Shown here: piece after piece, positions 50,652 to 60,357 of the stretch | Numbering within the stretch: position 1 is the stretch's first letter | How the letters are laid out: each line of letters begins with the position of its first letter | NCBI GenBank assembly: GCA_035765415.1 | Contig: DASTXR010000133.1 | Span: 76,953-140,952, forward strand | Direction of reading: 5' to 3' | Source of the DNA: CADEED01 sp035765415 | GTDB lineage: Bacteria > Pseudomonadota > Gammaproteobacteria > Steroidobacterales > Steroidobacteraceae | DNA: 64,000 nt | Translations under genes and position numbers: made by a program | The notes under the pieces: generated by a model | What the model was told of the DNA's origin: nothing | The model's input: only the letters and a program-made list of their open reading frames with translations | The model's database searches: none

Positions 50652-51908
50652 TCAAGGACCATATACCGGGTACCGGCGGCACAACTCGCTCGCGGCCGCG
50701 CGCGCCTTCTCGATGGCTGCATCGCTGCCGTTCGCATCGAGCACGTCGGCGACGAGGTCGGCGATCTGTTCGAACTCGCGTTCCTTGAAGCCGCGCGTGG
50801 TGCCGGCGGGCGAGCCTATGCGGATTCCGCTGGTGACCATCGGCGGGCGCGGGTCGTTGGGCACCGCATTCTTGTTGACGGTGATGTGCGCCTTGCCAAG
50901 CGCGGCATCCGCTTCCTTGCCGTTGATCGCCTTGTCGGAGAGGTCGAGCAGGAACAGGTGATTATCGGTGCCGCCGGAAACGATCTTGTAGCCGCGCTTC
51001 TGCAGGCGCGCCGCGGTCGCGCGCGCGTTCGCCACGACCTGTTTCTGGTAGTCCTTGAACTCGGGCTGCAGCGCTTCGAGGAAAGCCACGGCTTTCGCGG
51101 CGATGACGTGCATCAGCGGGCCGCCCTGCGTGCCGGGGAACACCAGCGAATTGAGCTTCTTCGTGATCGCCTCGTTGGCGCGCGCCAGGATGAGACCGCC
51201 GCGCGGACCGCGCAAGGTCTTGTGCGTCGTCGTGGTGACGACGTCGGCAAAAGGAATCGGATCGGGGTACAGGCCCGCGGCCACGAGGCCCGCGACGTGC
51301 GCCATGTCGACGAACAGATAGGCGCCCACGGAGTCCGCGATCTCGCGGAATTTCTTGAAATCGAGGTAACGCGAGTAGGCAGAGAAACCCGCAACGATCA
51401 TCTTCGGTTTCTCGGCGAGCGCCTGCGCGGCGAGCGCGTCGTAGTCGATCTCGCCGTTGTCCGGGCGAATGCCGTACTGCACCGCGCGGAAGAGTTTGCC
51501 CGAGAAATTCACCTTGGCCCCGTGCGTGAGATGGCCGCCGTGATCGAGGCTCATGCCGAGGATGGTGTCGCCCGGCTGGATCAGCGCGAGATAGGCCGCG
51601 GCATTCGCCTGCGAGCCCGAATGCGGCTGCACATTGGCGTAGTCTGCGCCGAAGAGTTTCTTGGCGCGGTCGATGGCGAGCTGCTCGGCGATGTCCACGA
51701 ATTCGCAGCCGCCGTAGTAACGCTTGCCCGGATAACCCTCGGCGTACTTGTTGGTGAGTACCGTGCCCTGGGCTTCCAGCACGCGCGGGCTGACGTAGTT
51801 CTCCGAGGCGATCAGCTCGATGTGATCTTCCTGGCGCTGGCGTTCGTTCTTGAGGGCGGCATCGAGCTCGGGGTCGAAACCACCGATGGTCATCGCGGTA
51901 CGGAACAT
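50652..51908 (-). CDS. glyA: Serine hydroxymethyltransferase
   Basis: A 418-residue PLP enzyme linking serine, glycine and one-carbon folate. IELIASENYVS, YPGKRYYGGCE, QPHSGSQANAAAY, the PLP lysine in TTTTHKTLRGPRGG and SGIRIGSPAGTTRGF are present. ATG at 51908 follows GAGG by 8 bases; ATG at 51893 is an alternative. It precedes nrdR and rib genes, a frequent gene order. Confidence 0.97.
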   Translation of the reverse strand: MFRTAMTIGGFDPELDAALKNERQRQEDHIELIASENYVSPRVLEAQGTVLTNKYAEGYPGKRYYGGCEFVDIAEQLAIDRAKKLFGADYANVQPHSGSQANAAAYLALIQPGDTILGMSLDHGGHLTHGAKVNFSGKLFRAVQYGIRPDNGEIDYDALAAQALAEKPKMIVAGFSAYSRYLDFKKFREIADSVGAYLFVDMAHVAGLVAAGLYPDPIPFADVVTTTTHKTLRGPRGGLILARANEAITKKLNSLVFPGTQGGPLMHVIAAKAVAFLEALQPEFKDYQKQVVANARATAARLQKRGYKIVSGGTDNHLFLLDLSDKAINGKEADAALGKAHITVNKNAVPNDPRPPMVTSGIRIGSPAGTTRGFKEREFEQIADLVADVLDANGSDAAIEKARAAASELCRRYPVYGP

Positions 51909-51937
51909 GGAATGGGCCTCACGGGGTCGAAACCGGG

Positions 51938-51952
51938 GGCCGCGAATTGTAC
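51938..51952 (-). promoter_or_regulatory. Putative -10 region of glyA
   Basis: GTACAATTCGCGGCC on the minus strand, 30 bases before the ATG. It is nearly identical to GTACAATTCGCGCCC before purL. The -35 position is weak. Confidence 0.5.
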
Positions 51953-51964
51953 TGGATGTGCCCT

Positions 51965-51980
51965 GTTTTCTGGAGAAAAC
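51965..51980. other. Short perfect palindrome upstream of glyA
   Basis: GTTTTC-TGGA-GAAAAC overlaps the expected -35 zone of glyA and lies 7 bases before the end of the deacetylase-family gene. It could be an operator half of a purine/one-carbon regulator, or a weak 3' hairpin; there is no T run. Confidence 0.35.
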
Positions 51981-51986
51981 GATCTA

Positions 51987-52943
51987 TTAGTTGTGTCTAT
52001 TGTCGGCCGAGACAGGGGTATCGACGAATCCCTGTACGACGGAGGTCCACGCCTGCGCCAGGTTGATGCGGTTGTAGCCGCCGCCACCCGTGCCGAGCAC
52101 TCGGCCGTGGCCGAGATCTTCGGCCAGCGCCGCGAGGTCCCGCGCCGCCCGCCCATGTGACGCGGCGGTAAAGCGCATGTGGGTGATGGGGTCGCCATCG
52201 ACGCTGTCGGCTCCGGCCTGGAGCAGGATGAATTCGGGTTTGAACTTGCGCAGATGCGCCAGCACGCGCGGCCACTCGGCGTCGAAAACCGCGTCGTCAG
52301 CCCCCGGCGGCACCGGGATGTTGAGCTTGGTGCCCGCGGCGGCGCCACGACCCACTTCGGCCTCGCTGCCCGTGCCTGGATAGAGGTGGCGGCCGTCTTC
52401 GTGGATGTCCGCGAATATCAGGTCAGGGTCGTCCTCGAAGCCGTAATACATGCCGTCGCCGTGGTGCGCGTCGATATCCACGTAGGCGATGCGCTTCAGC
52501 CCGTGATTTCGGCGCAGCATTTCCACGGCCACGCCGCAGTCGTTGAAAACGCAGAAGCCCGCGGCGCCACCGCGCGCCGCGTGGTGCAGACCCGCGATGG
52601 GAATGAATGCACGCCGTGCCTTGCCCGCCATGATCTGTTCCGTGGCGAGCAGGGTCGCCCCGACCACGTCCGCCGCGGCTTCATAGACACCGCGCCACGC
52701 AGGGGTGTCGCCCGCATCGAGATAACCCTCGCCCGTGGTGGAGCGGTCAGCGACCAGGTCGAGGTATTTCGGCGTGTGGAAGGATTGCAGTTCCTCGCGC
52801 GTGGCCGCGCGCGTTTCCATGGTGCGCACGCGCTTGTCGAGCCCGCGCGCGCTGAACTCGGCGAAAAACGCGGCGTGGCGGTCGGGGCCGAAAGGATGGC
52901 CATCGCCGAAGCCATAACGCGCCAGGCGTTCGCCAGCGATCAA
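51987..52943 (-). CDS. Histone-deacetylase-superfamily protein (AcuC/acetylpolyamine amidohydrolase-like)
   Basis: Zinc amide hydrolase. FGDGHPFGPDRHAAFF aligns with the family start, followed by GLHHAARGGAAGFCVFND with the His pair, YVDIDAHHGDGMYYGF with Asp/His zinc ligands, DIHEDGRHLYPGTG and the late LGTGGGGYN. The substrate (acetyl-CoA synthetase, acetylpolyamine or other) is unknown. No ATG lies near the domain start: TTG at 52943 gives 318 residues. ATG at 53084 would add 47 codons with low-GC third positions, so I consider it noncoding. Confidence 0.88.
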   Translation of the reverse strand: MIAGERLARYGFGDGHPFGPDRHAAFFAEFSARGLDKRVRTMETRAATREELQSFHTPKYLDLVADRSTTGEGYLDAGDTPAWRGVYEAAADVVGATLLATEQIMAGKARRAFIPIAGLHHAARGGAAGFCVFNDCGVAVEMLRRNHGLKRIAYVDIDAHHGDGMYYGFEDDPDLIFADIHEDGRHLYPGTGSEAEVGRGAAAGTKLNIPVPPGADDAVFDAEWPRVLAHLRKFKPEFILLQAGADSVDGDPITHMRFTAASHGRAARDLAALAEDLGHGRVLGTGGGGYNRINLAQAWTSVVQGFVDTPVSADNRHN

Positions 52944-53051
52944 CAGAACGGAGGGTCTTGGGCCAGTTGACGATGCAGTGGACAGTCGCCTCTCCCCTTC
53001 GAGAACTTCAAAACGCCGGCAAACGTAGCACAGGTATGCGAGCGGGGGATG

Positions 53052-53057
53052 TAGAAT
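53052..53057 (+). promoter_or_regulatory. Putative -10 box of ettA
   Basis: TAGAAT followed by the GC-rich TCCGCGCC, 36 bases before the ATG. It follows the local promoter style. The rest of the 150-base gap shows no other site. Confidence 0.45.
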
Positions 53058-53093
53058 TCCGCGCCTTTCCCGCCGCAAACTCATCTGGAATCC

Positions 53094-54767
<1,674 letters not shown>

Positions 54768-54791
54768 TCAGGCCCGCATCGGGCGCGCGCG

Positions 54792-54818
54792 GCGGTGGCG
54801 TGGCTCAGCCACCACCGC
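54792..54818. other. Bulged hairpin at the convergent ends of ettA and the HTH gene
   Basis: GCGGTGGCGTGGCT and AGCCACCACCGC can pair over 12 bp with a two-base bulge. It spans the stop of the HTH gene, 25 bases after ettA. No T run follows on either strand, so it would be a weak or Rho-aided terminator. Confidence 0.4.
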
Positions 54819-55071
54819 TGCGCACGGCCGGCGCCGGTGCATCGGCGATCGCCGCCGCATCCGCCGCGGGATTCTCGAACGCGAACAGATCGCCCGGCTG
54901 GCAATCGAGCACCTCGCAGAGCTTCTCCAGCGTGCCGAAGCGGATGGCCTTCGCCCTGCCCGTCTTCAGCACCGAAAGGTTCTGCGCGGTGATGCCGACG
55001 CGCTCGGCGAGCTCGTTCAGGCGCATCTTGCGCCGCGCGAGCATCACATCCAGGTTTACGACGATCGGCAC
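54805..55071 (-). CDS. Small Xre/Cro-type HTH regulator (YozG-like)
   Basis: An 88-residue protein: a five-helix HTH (RRKMRLNELAERVGITAQNLSVLKTGRAKAI, with recognition helix near TAQNLSVLKTG) and GTLEKLCEVLDCQPGDLF, then an Ala/Pro tail. This is the compact family often paired with DUF2975 membrane proteins. It is translated 13 bases after that gene. It probably represses its own operon through the dyad at 55811-55867. Confidence 0.9.
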   Translation of the reverse strand: MPIVVNLDVMLARRKMRLNELAERVGITAQNLSVLKTGRAKAIRFGTLEKLCEVLDCQPGDLFAFENPAADAAAIADAPAPAVRSGGG

Positions 55072-55084
55072 GGGGCGGCTCCGT

Positions 55085-55747
55085 TCAGATCACGAGATCG
55101 GCGTCGCGCTTCAGCGCGTCCGCATGTTCTTTCTCGTGCAGGCCGACGTCCATGATCCACGAGCCGAGCAGGACGAGCGCGGCCCCAAAGAAGGAGCTCA
55201 GCGACTCAGATAGCGAGATCTGGAGTTCGATGTTGCTTGGCCTCGATGGCAAGAAAAACCCGAGCTGGACGAGCATGGCTGCCACGCATGGGATCACGAT
55301 GCCGAGCAAGGCCGCCAGGACCCAGAGAACGCCGATGTGCCGGAGGCGGCGCACGTTCTCCGGCGTGAAGATCGCGCCGGCGGCCAGATTGCCGAACAGA
55401 CGATAGAGCTGGTACATGGCCGCGAGCGCGACTCCAGCCACCATGGCGACGACAAGAAGCGCCCACACCTTCAGCTCGGTCGTATTGAGCTGGGCCGCCG
55501 TAAACCCGGCCGTCGTGATGGGCTCGAGACCCGCCACACCGATGCCGCTTTGCGATTCCGAAGCGGGTGGGCGGACCACGCCGCCCGCGCCGAGCGCGCG
55601 GAAGATCAGCACAAACACGATTCCGACCAGGCCGAACCCGAAAAGCGCCGCGAACAGCGCGCGGGCGTTGCGGCCGAATTTTCGTATCTTGCCGATCTTC
55701 GACTGCACCTCGACTTCGCGATCAAGGGATGAGGCTGAAGCGTTCAC
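55085..55747 (-). CDS. DUF2975 membrane protein
   Basis: 220 residues with four likely membrane helices (about 28-52, 92-112, 140-160, 182-200). Between helices 2 and 3 is a cytoplasmic AAGAIFTPENVRRLRHIG, the DUF2975 signature. Function is unknown; such proteins are paired with small HTH regulators as here. It is the first gene of the pair, about 64 bases after the operator-like dyad. Confidence 0.88.
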   Translation of the reverse strand: MNASASSLDREVEVQSKIGKIRKFGRNARALFAALFGFGLVGIVFVLIFRALGAGGVVRPPASESQSGIGVAGLEPITTAGFTAAQLNTTELKVWALLVVAMVAGVALAAMYQLYRLFGNLAAGAIFTPENVRRLRHIGVLWVLAALLGIVIPCVAAMLVQLGFFLPSRPSNIELQISLSESLSSFFGAALVLLGSWIMDVGLHEKEHADALKRDADLVI

Positions 55748-55810
55748 CGGGGCTACTCCTTTTTCGTTCGCACTGGTCGCAAACCGGTGGCGAATCGTAG
55801 CCCCGTGAAA

Positions 55811-55867
55811 TATCGCTTTGCAAGCGTTTTTTATCGTTTATCGATAACTAACGACCGCTTAACGATA
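55811..55867. promoter_or_regulatory. Four-half-site dyad, probable operator of the DUF2975-HTH operon
   Basis: TATCG at 55811 and 55832 and CGATA at 55842 and 55863 are arranged symmetrically about 55839. Each like pair is 21 bp apart, about two helical turns, so all four half-sites face one side. Away from the half-sites, CGTT and AACG (55825-55828 and 55850-55853) also pair across the centre. The region is A+T-rich and lies just upstream of DUF2975 and after the purL stop. Confidence 0.7.
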
Positions 55868-55882
55868 TGGCGCTCTCGGCAG

Positions 55883-58800
55883 CTAGCCCACCCAGCGGCG
55901 CGCGTTGCCGAACATGCGGTACCAGCCGCTGTATTCCCCCGCTCCATCGGGCCGCCAGGAATTCTGCGCGTAGCGGAACGAGCGCTCGGGGTGCGGCATG
56001 GTCAACGTCACGCGGCCATCTTCGTTGGTGATGGCGGCGATGCCGAACGGCGAACCGTTCGGGTTGGCGGGGTAGTTAGTGGCCACCTGGCGGTTGCCTT
56101 CGATGTAACGCGCCGATACCAGGCTGCTGTCGGAGAACGCTCTCGCGGCTTCGTCGCTCGCGAACTCCGCGCGACCTTCACCGTGCGCGACGGCAATCGG
56201 CAGCATCGATCCGTCCATGCCGGCGAGGAAGATAGATGGCGACGGCTGCAACTCGACCAGCGAGAAGCGCCCTTCGAATTGCTCGCCGCGGTTGCGCACG
56301 AAACGCGGCCAGCTCTGCGCGCCGGGGATGATCTCCTGGAGCGCGGCGAACATCTGGCAGCCATTGCACACGCCCAGCGTGAACGTGTCGGAGCGATCGA
56401 GGAAGCGCTGGAACTGCTCGCGCGCGCCGGCGTGATAGAGAATGGACTTGGCCCAGCCCTCGCCGGCGCCGAGCACGTCACCGTAGGAAAATCCGCCGCA
56501 GGCCACGAGGCCGCGGAATGAATCGAGCTTCACGCGGCCCGAGAGCACGTCACTCATGTGCACGTCGTGCGGCTCGAAGCCCACGCGCTCGAACACCGCC
56601 GCCATCTCGATCTGGCTGTTGACGCCCTGCTCGCGCAGCACCGCAACCTTCGGCCGCGCGGTGGCGATGAACGGGGCGGACACGTCTTCGTTCGGATCGA
56701 ACGTGAGCGCCACGTTGAGACCCGGTGCACCGGTGTCGCAGGCGGCGGCGAATTCCTCGCGCGCGCAGGTCGGTTCGTCGCGCAGCTCGCGCATGCGCCA
56801 GGAGGTTTCCGACCAGGCGCGCCGCAGGTCTTCCCACGATTCATCGATGCGGGCATCGCCTGCCTGCAGACTCACGCGCATTGCCCGCGTGGGCGCGCCG
56901 ATCGCGTGGGTCCATTCGCCCAGCCCGTGCCGCACGAAGACCGACTGCACCGCGGCGGCGTGCTCGGCCTTCACCTGCAACACGACGCCGAGCTCTTCGC
57001 AGAACAGCGCGCCGGCCGCACCCGTGACGCCGGCTCCCGCGGGTAGTTTGATGTCGAGCCCGCAGTGGCCGGCGAAAGCCATCTCGACGAGCGTGGCGAA
57101 GACACCGCCATCGGAACGGTCGTGATAGGCAAGGACCAGGCCCTGCGCGCGCAACTCCGCGAGTGCCGCGGCCAGCCGGACGAGTAGTTCGGGGTCGGCG
57201 AGGTCCGGCGGCGTGGCGCCGAGCTCGCCATGGACCTGCGCCAGCGAGGAACCGCCGAGCCGGTTCGCGCCCTTGCCCAGGTCCACGAGCAACAGCACGG
57301 TCGCGCCGAGATCGGTGCGCAGTTGCGGCGTCCAGGTCTTGCGCACATCGCCCACGGGTGCGAACGCGGAAATGATGAGCGACACGGGCGCGACCACGGA
57401 CTTGCGCTGCGCGGCCTCGCCCCACACCGTCTTCATCGACAGCGAATCCTTGCCGACGGGAATGGCGATGCCCAGCGCGGGGCACAACTCTTCGCCCACC
57501 GCGCGCACCGTGGCATACAGCGCGGCGTCTTCGCCGGGCTCGCCGCAGGCCGCCATCCAGTTGGCGGAAAGCTTCACCGACGACAACGCGCCGATGTCGG
57601 CCGCGAGAATGTTGGTGAGGGCCTCGCCCACCGCGAGACGGCCGGATGCGGGCGCATCGAGCACGGCCACCGGCGTGCGCTCGCCCATCGACATCGCCTC
57701 ACCGGCGTGGCCGAAGTAATCGGAGATGGTGACGGCGACGTCGGCCACCGGCACCTGCCAGGGCCCCACCATCTGGTCGCGGCTGATCATGCCGCCGACG
57801 GTGCGATCGCCAATGGAAATCAGGAACGTCTTGTCGGCCACGGCCGGGAAACGCAGCAGGCGGTACGCGGCGTCGCGCAGGTCGAGCGCGGCCGTGGGCC
57901 ATGCCGCCTGCGGCGGCGTGACGCGGCGCACGTCGCGCAACATCTTCGGCGCCTTGCCTAACAACACCTCCAGCGGCAGATCCACCGGGCGTTTGCCGTT
58001 CTTCCTGTCCTCGAGCACCAGCACGCCGGTGTCGTCGATTTCGCCGAGCACCGCGCAGGGGCAACGTTCACGGCGCGCGATGGCCGTAAAATCCTCGAGG
58101 CGCGCAGCGTCGATGAGCAGCACGTAGCGCTCCTGCGACTCGTTGCACCACAGCTCCATGGGCGACATGCCGGGTTCGTCGTTCGGAATCGCGGCCATGT
58201 CGATGCGCGCGCCGCGACCGGCGGTATGCGCCACGGCTTCGGGCACCGCGTTCGACAGGCCGCCGGCGCCGACGTCGTGGATGAGCAGAATGGGATTCTG
58301 GCTCCACCGCGCCGAGCAGCGGTCGATGACTTCCTGCGCGCGGCGCTGGATCTCGGGGTTGCCACGCTGCACGGATGCGAAGTCGAGATCGGCGCTCGAA
58401 CTACCGCTGCCCATCGAGGACGCGGCGCCACCGCCCAGGCCGATGAGCATCGCCGGCCCGCCGAGCACGACGATCTTCGCACCCACCGGGATCTCGCACT
58501 TCTCGACGTGATTGCGGCGCACGTTGCCGAGGCCGCCCGCAATCATGATGGGCTTGTGATAGCCGCGCACGCGGCCGCCCGGATCGCCATGCGCCGCCTG
58601 TTCGAAAGTCCTGAAGTAGCCACAGATGTTAGGCCGGCCGAATTCGTTGTTGAACGCGGCGCCGCCGATCGGGCCGTCGATCATGATGTCGAGCGCCGAG
58701 ACGATGCGATCGGGCTTGCCCAGCGGAGCGCCCGGCGCTTTCTCCCAGGGCTGCTCGAAACCCGGAATGCGCAGGTGCGATACGGAGAACCCCGTGAGGC

Positions 58801-59800
58801 CGGCTTTCGGTTTCGCGCCGCGCCCGGTGGCGCCTTCGTCGCGGATCTCGCCACCCGACCCGGTGGCCGCGCCCGGAAACGGCGAGATCGCCGTGGGATG
58901 GTTGTGCGTCTCGACCTTCATGAGGATGTCGATGGGCTCGTCCACCGCGCCATACACATCGTTTTCGGGGTTCGGGAAATAACGTTTGCCGAGCGCGCCT
59001 TCCATGACGGCGGCGTTGTCGCGATAGGCCGAGAGCACGCCGCGCGGATTCTTCTCGTGCGTGTTGCGGATCATCGCGAACAGCGACTTGGGCTGACGCT
59101 CGCCGTCGATGATCCAGTCGGCGTTGAAGATCTTGTGGCGGCAATGCTCGGAGTTCGCCTGCGCGAACATCATGAGCTCGACGTCGGTGGGATCGCGCCC
59201 GAGCGCAGCGAAGTTTTTCACCAGGTAGTCGATCTCGTCGTCCGACAACGCCAGGCCGAGCTCGGAGTTCGCGGCCACCAGCGCATCGCGTCCGTTCGCC
59301 AGCGACACGGTGCGCAGCGGCCGCGCCTCTTCCCTGACGAAAAGGCGCGCGCCTTCACTTCGATCGAGGAGCGCCGTCTCGGTCATGCGATCGAACAGCG
59401 GCGCGGCGAGCCGCGACGCTTCGTCGCGCGAGAGGTTTTTCACACCAGCGATGCGCCAGGCGATGCCGCGTTCGATGCGCCGCACGGCGTCGAGACCGCA
59501 CACGTGAGCGATGTCGGTGGCTTTGCTCGACCAGGGCGAGATGGTGCCGAAGCGCGGCACCACCACGATCTCGATGGCGGATTCGCTTTGGCCCGGCTGC
59601 GCTTTTTCTTCGCGTGGCCCGTAGGTCAGCAGGCGTTCGAGCAACCTGGATTCACGCGCGTCGAGATTGCGTTCGAAGTCGACGAAGTGCACGAAGCGGG
59701 CGCTGATGGCGCCGATGCCTGGACGAATGGCTTCGAGCGCGGGGCGCAGTTTTGCGATGCGGAAATCTGAGACTGCAGAGGCGCCAGGGAGCTCGATCAT
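55883..59800 (-). CDS. purL: Phosphoribosylformylglycinamidine synthase (fused PurL/PurQ form)
   Basis: A 1305-residue large PurL. N-terminal PurS-like part, then AIR-synthase-like ATPase domains (SEHCRHKIFNA, KVETHNHPTAISPFPGAATGSGGEIRDEGA in parts, GGLGNVRR, VHDVGAGGLSNA as IHDVGAGGLSNA) and a C-terminal glutaminase with FSYGDVLGAGEGWA, the nucleophile Cys in LGVCNGCQM and a His/Glu pair near AHGEGRAEF. It makes FGAM in purine synthesis. ATG at 59800 lies 11 bases after a TACAAT box, so its leader would be only a few bases. Confidence 0.97.
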   Translation of the reverse strand: MIELPGASAVSDFRIAKLRPALEAIRPGIGAISARFVHFVDFERNLDARESRLLERLLTYGPREEKAQPGQSESAIEIVVVPRFGTISPWSSKATDIAHVCGLDAVRRIERGIAWRIAGVKNLSRDEASRLAAPLFDRMTETALLDRSEGARLFVREEARPLRTVSLANGRDALVAANSELGLALSDDEIDYLVKNFAALGRDPTDVELMMFAQANSEHCRHKIFNADWIIDGERQPKSLFAMIRNTHEKNPRGVLSAYRDNAAVMEGALGKRYFPNPENDVYGAVDEPIDILMKVETHNHPTAISPFPGAATGSGGEIRDEGATGRGAKPKAGLTGFSVSHLRIPGFEQPWEKAPGAPLGKPDRIVSALDIMIDGPIGGAAFNNEFGRPNICGYFRTFEQAAHGDPGGRVRGYHKPIMIAGGLGNVRRNHVEKCEIPVGAKIVVLGGPAMLIGLGGGAASSMGSGSSSADLDFASVQRGNPEIQRRAQEVIDRCSARWSQNPILLIHDVGAGGLSNAVPEAVAHTAGRGARIDMAAIPNDEPGMSPMELWCNESQERYVLLIDAARLEDFTAIARRERCPCAVLGEIDDTGVLVLEDRKNGKRPVDLPLEVLLGKAPKMLRDVRRVTPPQAAWPTAALDLRDAAYRLLRFPAVADKTFLISIGDRTVGGMISRDQMVGPWQVPVADVAVTISDYFGHAGEAMSMGERTPVAVLDAPASGRLAVGEALTNILAADIGALSSVKLSANWMAACGEPGEDAALYATVRAVGEELCPALGIAIPVGKDSLSMKTVWGEAAQRKSVVAPVSLIISAFAPVGDVRKTWTPQLRTDLGATVLLLVDLGKGANRLGGSSLAQVHGELGATPPDLADPELLVRLAAALAELRAQGLVLAYHDRSDGGVFATLVEMAFAGHCGLDIKLPAGAGVTGAAGALFCEELGVVLQVKAEHAAAVQSVFVRHGLGEWTHAIGAPTRAMRVSLQAGDARIDESWEDLRRAWSETSWRMRELRDEPTCAREEFAAACDTGAPGLNVALTFDPNEDVSAPFIATARPKVAVLREQGVNSQIEMAAVFERVGFEPHDVHMSDVLSGRVKLDSFRGLVACGGFSYGDVLGAGEGWAKSILYHAGAREQFQRFLDRSDTFTLGVCNGCQMFAALQEIIPGAQSWPRFVRNRGEQFEGRFSLVELQPSPSIFLAGMDGSMLPIAVAHGEGRAEFASDEAARAFSDSSLVSARYIEGNRQVATNYPANPNGSPFGIAAITNEDGRVTLTMPHPERSFRYAQNSWRPDGAGEYSGWYRMFGNARRWVG

Positions 59801-59811
59801 TGAGGGCGCGA

Positions 59812-59817
59812 ATTGTA
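59812..59817 (-). promoter_or_regulatory. Putative -10 box of purL
   Basis: TACAAT followed by TCGCGCCCTCA and the ATG. The -35 would fall inside the left arm of the adjacent REP-like element, so the element may shape purL expression. Confidence 0.45.
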
Positions 59818-59821
59818 CAGG

Positions 59822-59938
59822 ACGGGGACATTCCTGATTTGCTGCAAATAGGGACGGGCCTCATCGCGCGAACAAATCCGCGCTTGACGGCGCCCGCGAG
59901 GCGCGTCCCTATTTGCAGCAAATCAGGAATGTCCCCGT
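59822..59938. repeat. REP-like palindromic element, copy 2
   Basis: A 117-bp unit between DUF1820 and purL. Its arms, 59822-59855 and 59905-59938, are a perfect 34-base inverted repeat, extended inward by another six of seven matching bases. Each arm has ATTTGC-N-GCAAAT. The outer sequence GGGGACATTCCTGATTTGCT is identical to one arm of copy 1 at 5.3 kb. The last base overlaps the DUF1820 stop codon. Confidence 0.88.
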
Positions 59939-60279
59939 TATTTCTTGGGACCGGGGTCGCTCGTGGGTGTGTACATGGACATCGGGAATGCCGCGACGTT
60001 GCTGCCTTCGAAGGCGCTCACCTTGCTCACGCCCTGCTTCTTGACTTCGTCGATTCGCAGGATGGAGTGCATGGGCAGCATGGTGCATTTCACACCTTCG
60101 AATTCGGATTTGATCCTTTCCTCGGCGGGGTCCAACAGCACCGCCGAGCGCTCCCCGAAGGTCAGGTCTTCAACCTCGATGAATCCGAACAACCGACCCT
60201 GGGCCACCTTACGGGCATAAACCTCGTAAACCTTGCCTTGGTTCACGAACATAATCTTGAAAATGTGACTGGATGCCAT
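59938..60279 (-). CDS. DUF1820 family protein
   Basis: 113 residues. HIFKIMFVNQGKVYEVYAR, GFIEVEDLTFGERSAVLLDP, LKSEFEGVK-like IKSEFEGVK and MLPMHSILRIDEV follow the DUF1820 pattern well known in gammaproteobacteria. It is a small soluble protein of unknown function. ATG at 60279 (MASSH) was chosen; the frame opens 12 codons earlier. The stop touches the REP-like element. Confidence 0.9.
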   Translation of the reverse strand: MASSHIFKIMFVNQGKVYEVYARKVAQGRLFGFIEVEDLTFGERSAVLLDPAEERIKSEFEGVKCTMLPMHSILRIDEVKKQGVSKVSAFEGSNVAAFPMSMYTPTSDPGPKK

Positions 60280-60357
60280 CGAGCGGACTAGGGGGGCGTT
60301 AACCTGCCCCTTCATACACGCATGGGCCGCGGGAAGCTAGGGCCCAGAGGGTAGAAC

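Noticed and set aside
51909..51986. PurR box upstream of glyA
   Set aside because: CGTTTTCT resembles one half-site, but the other half does not match the consensus.
58226..59770. 514-codon open frame antisense to purL
   Set aside because: Shadow of a GC-rich gene; no domain seen.
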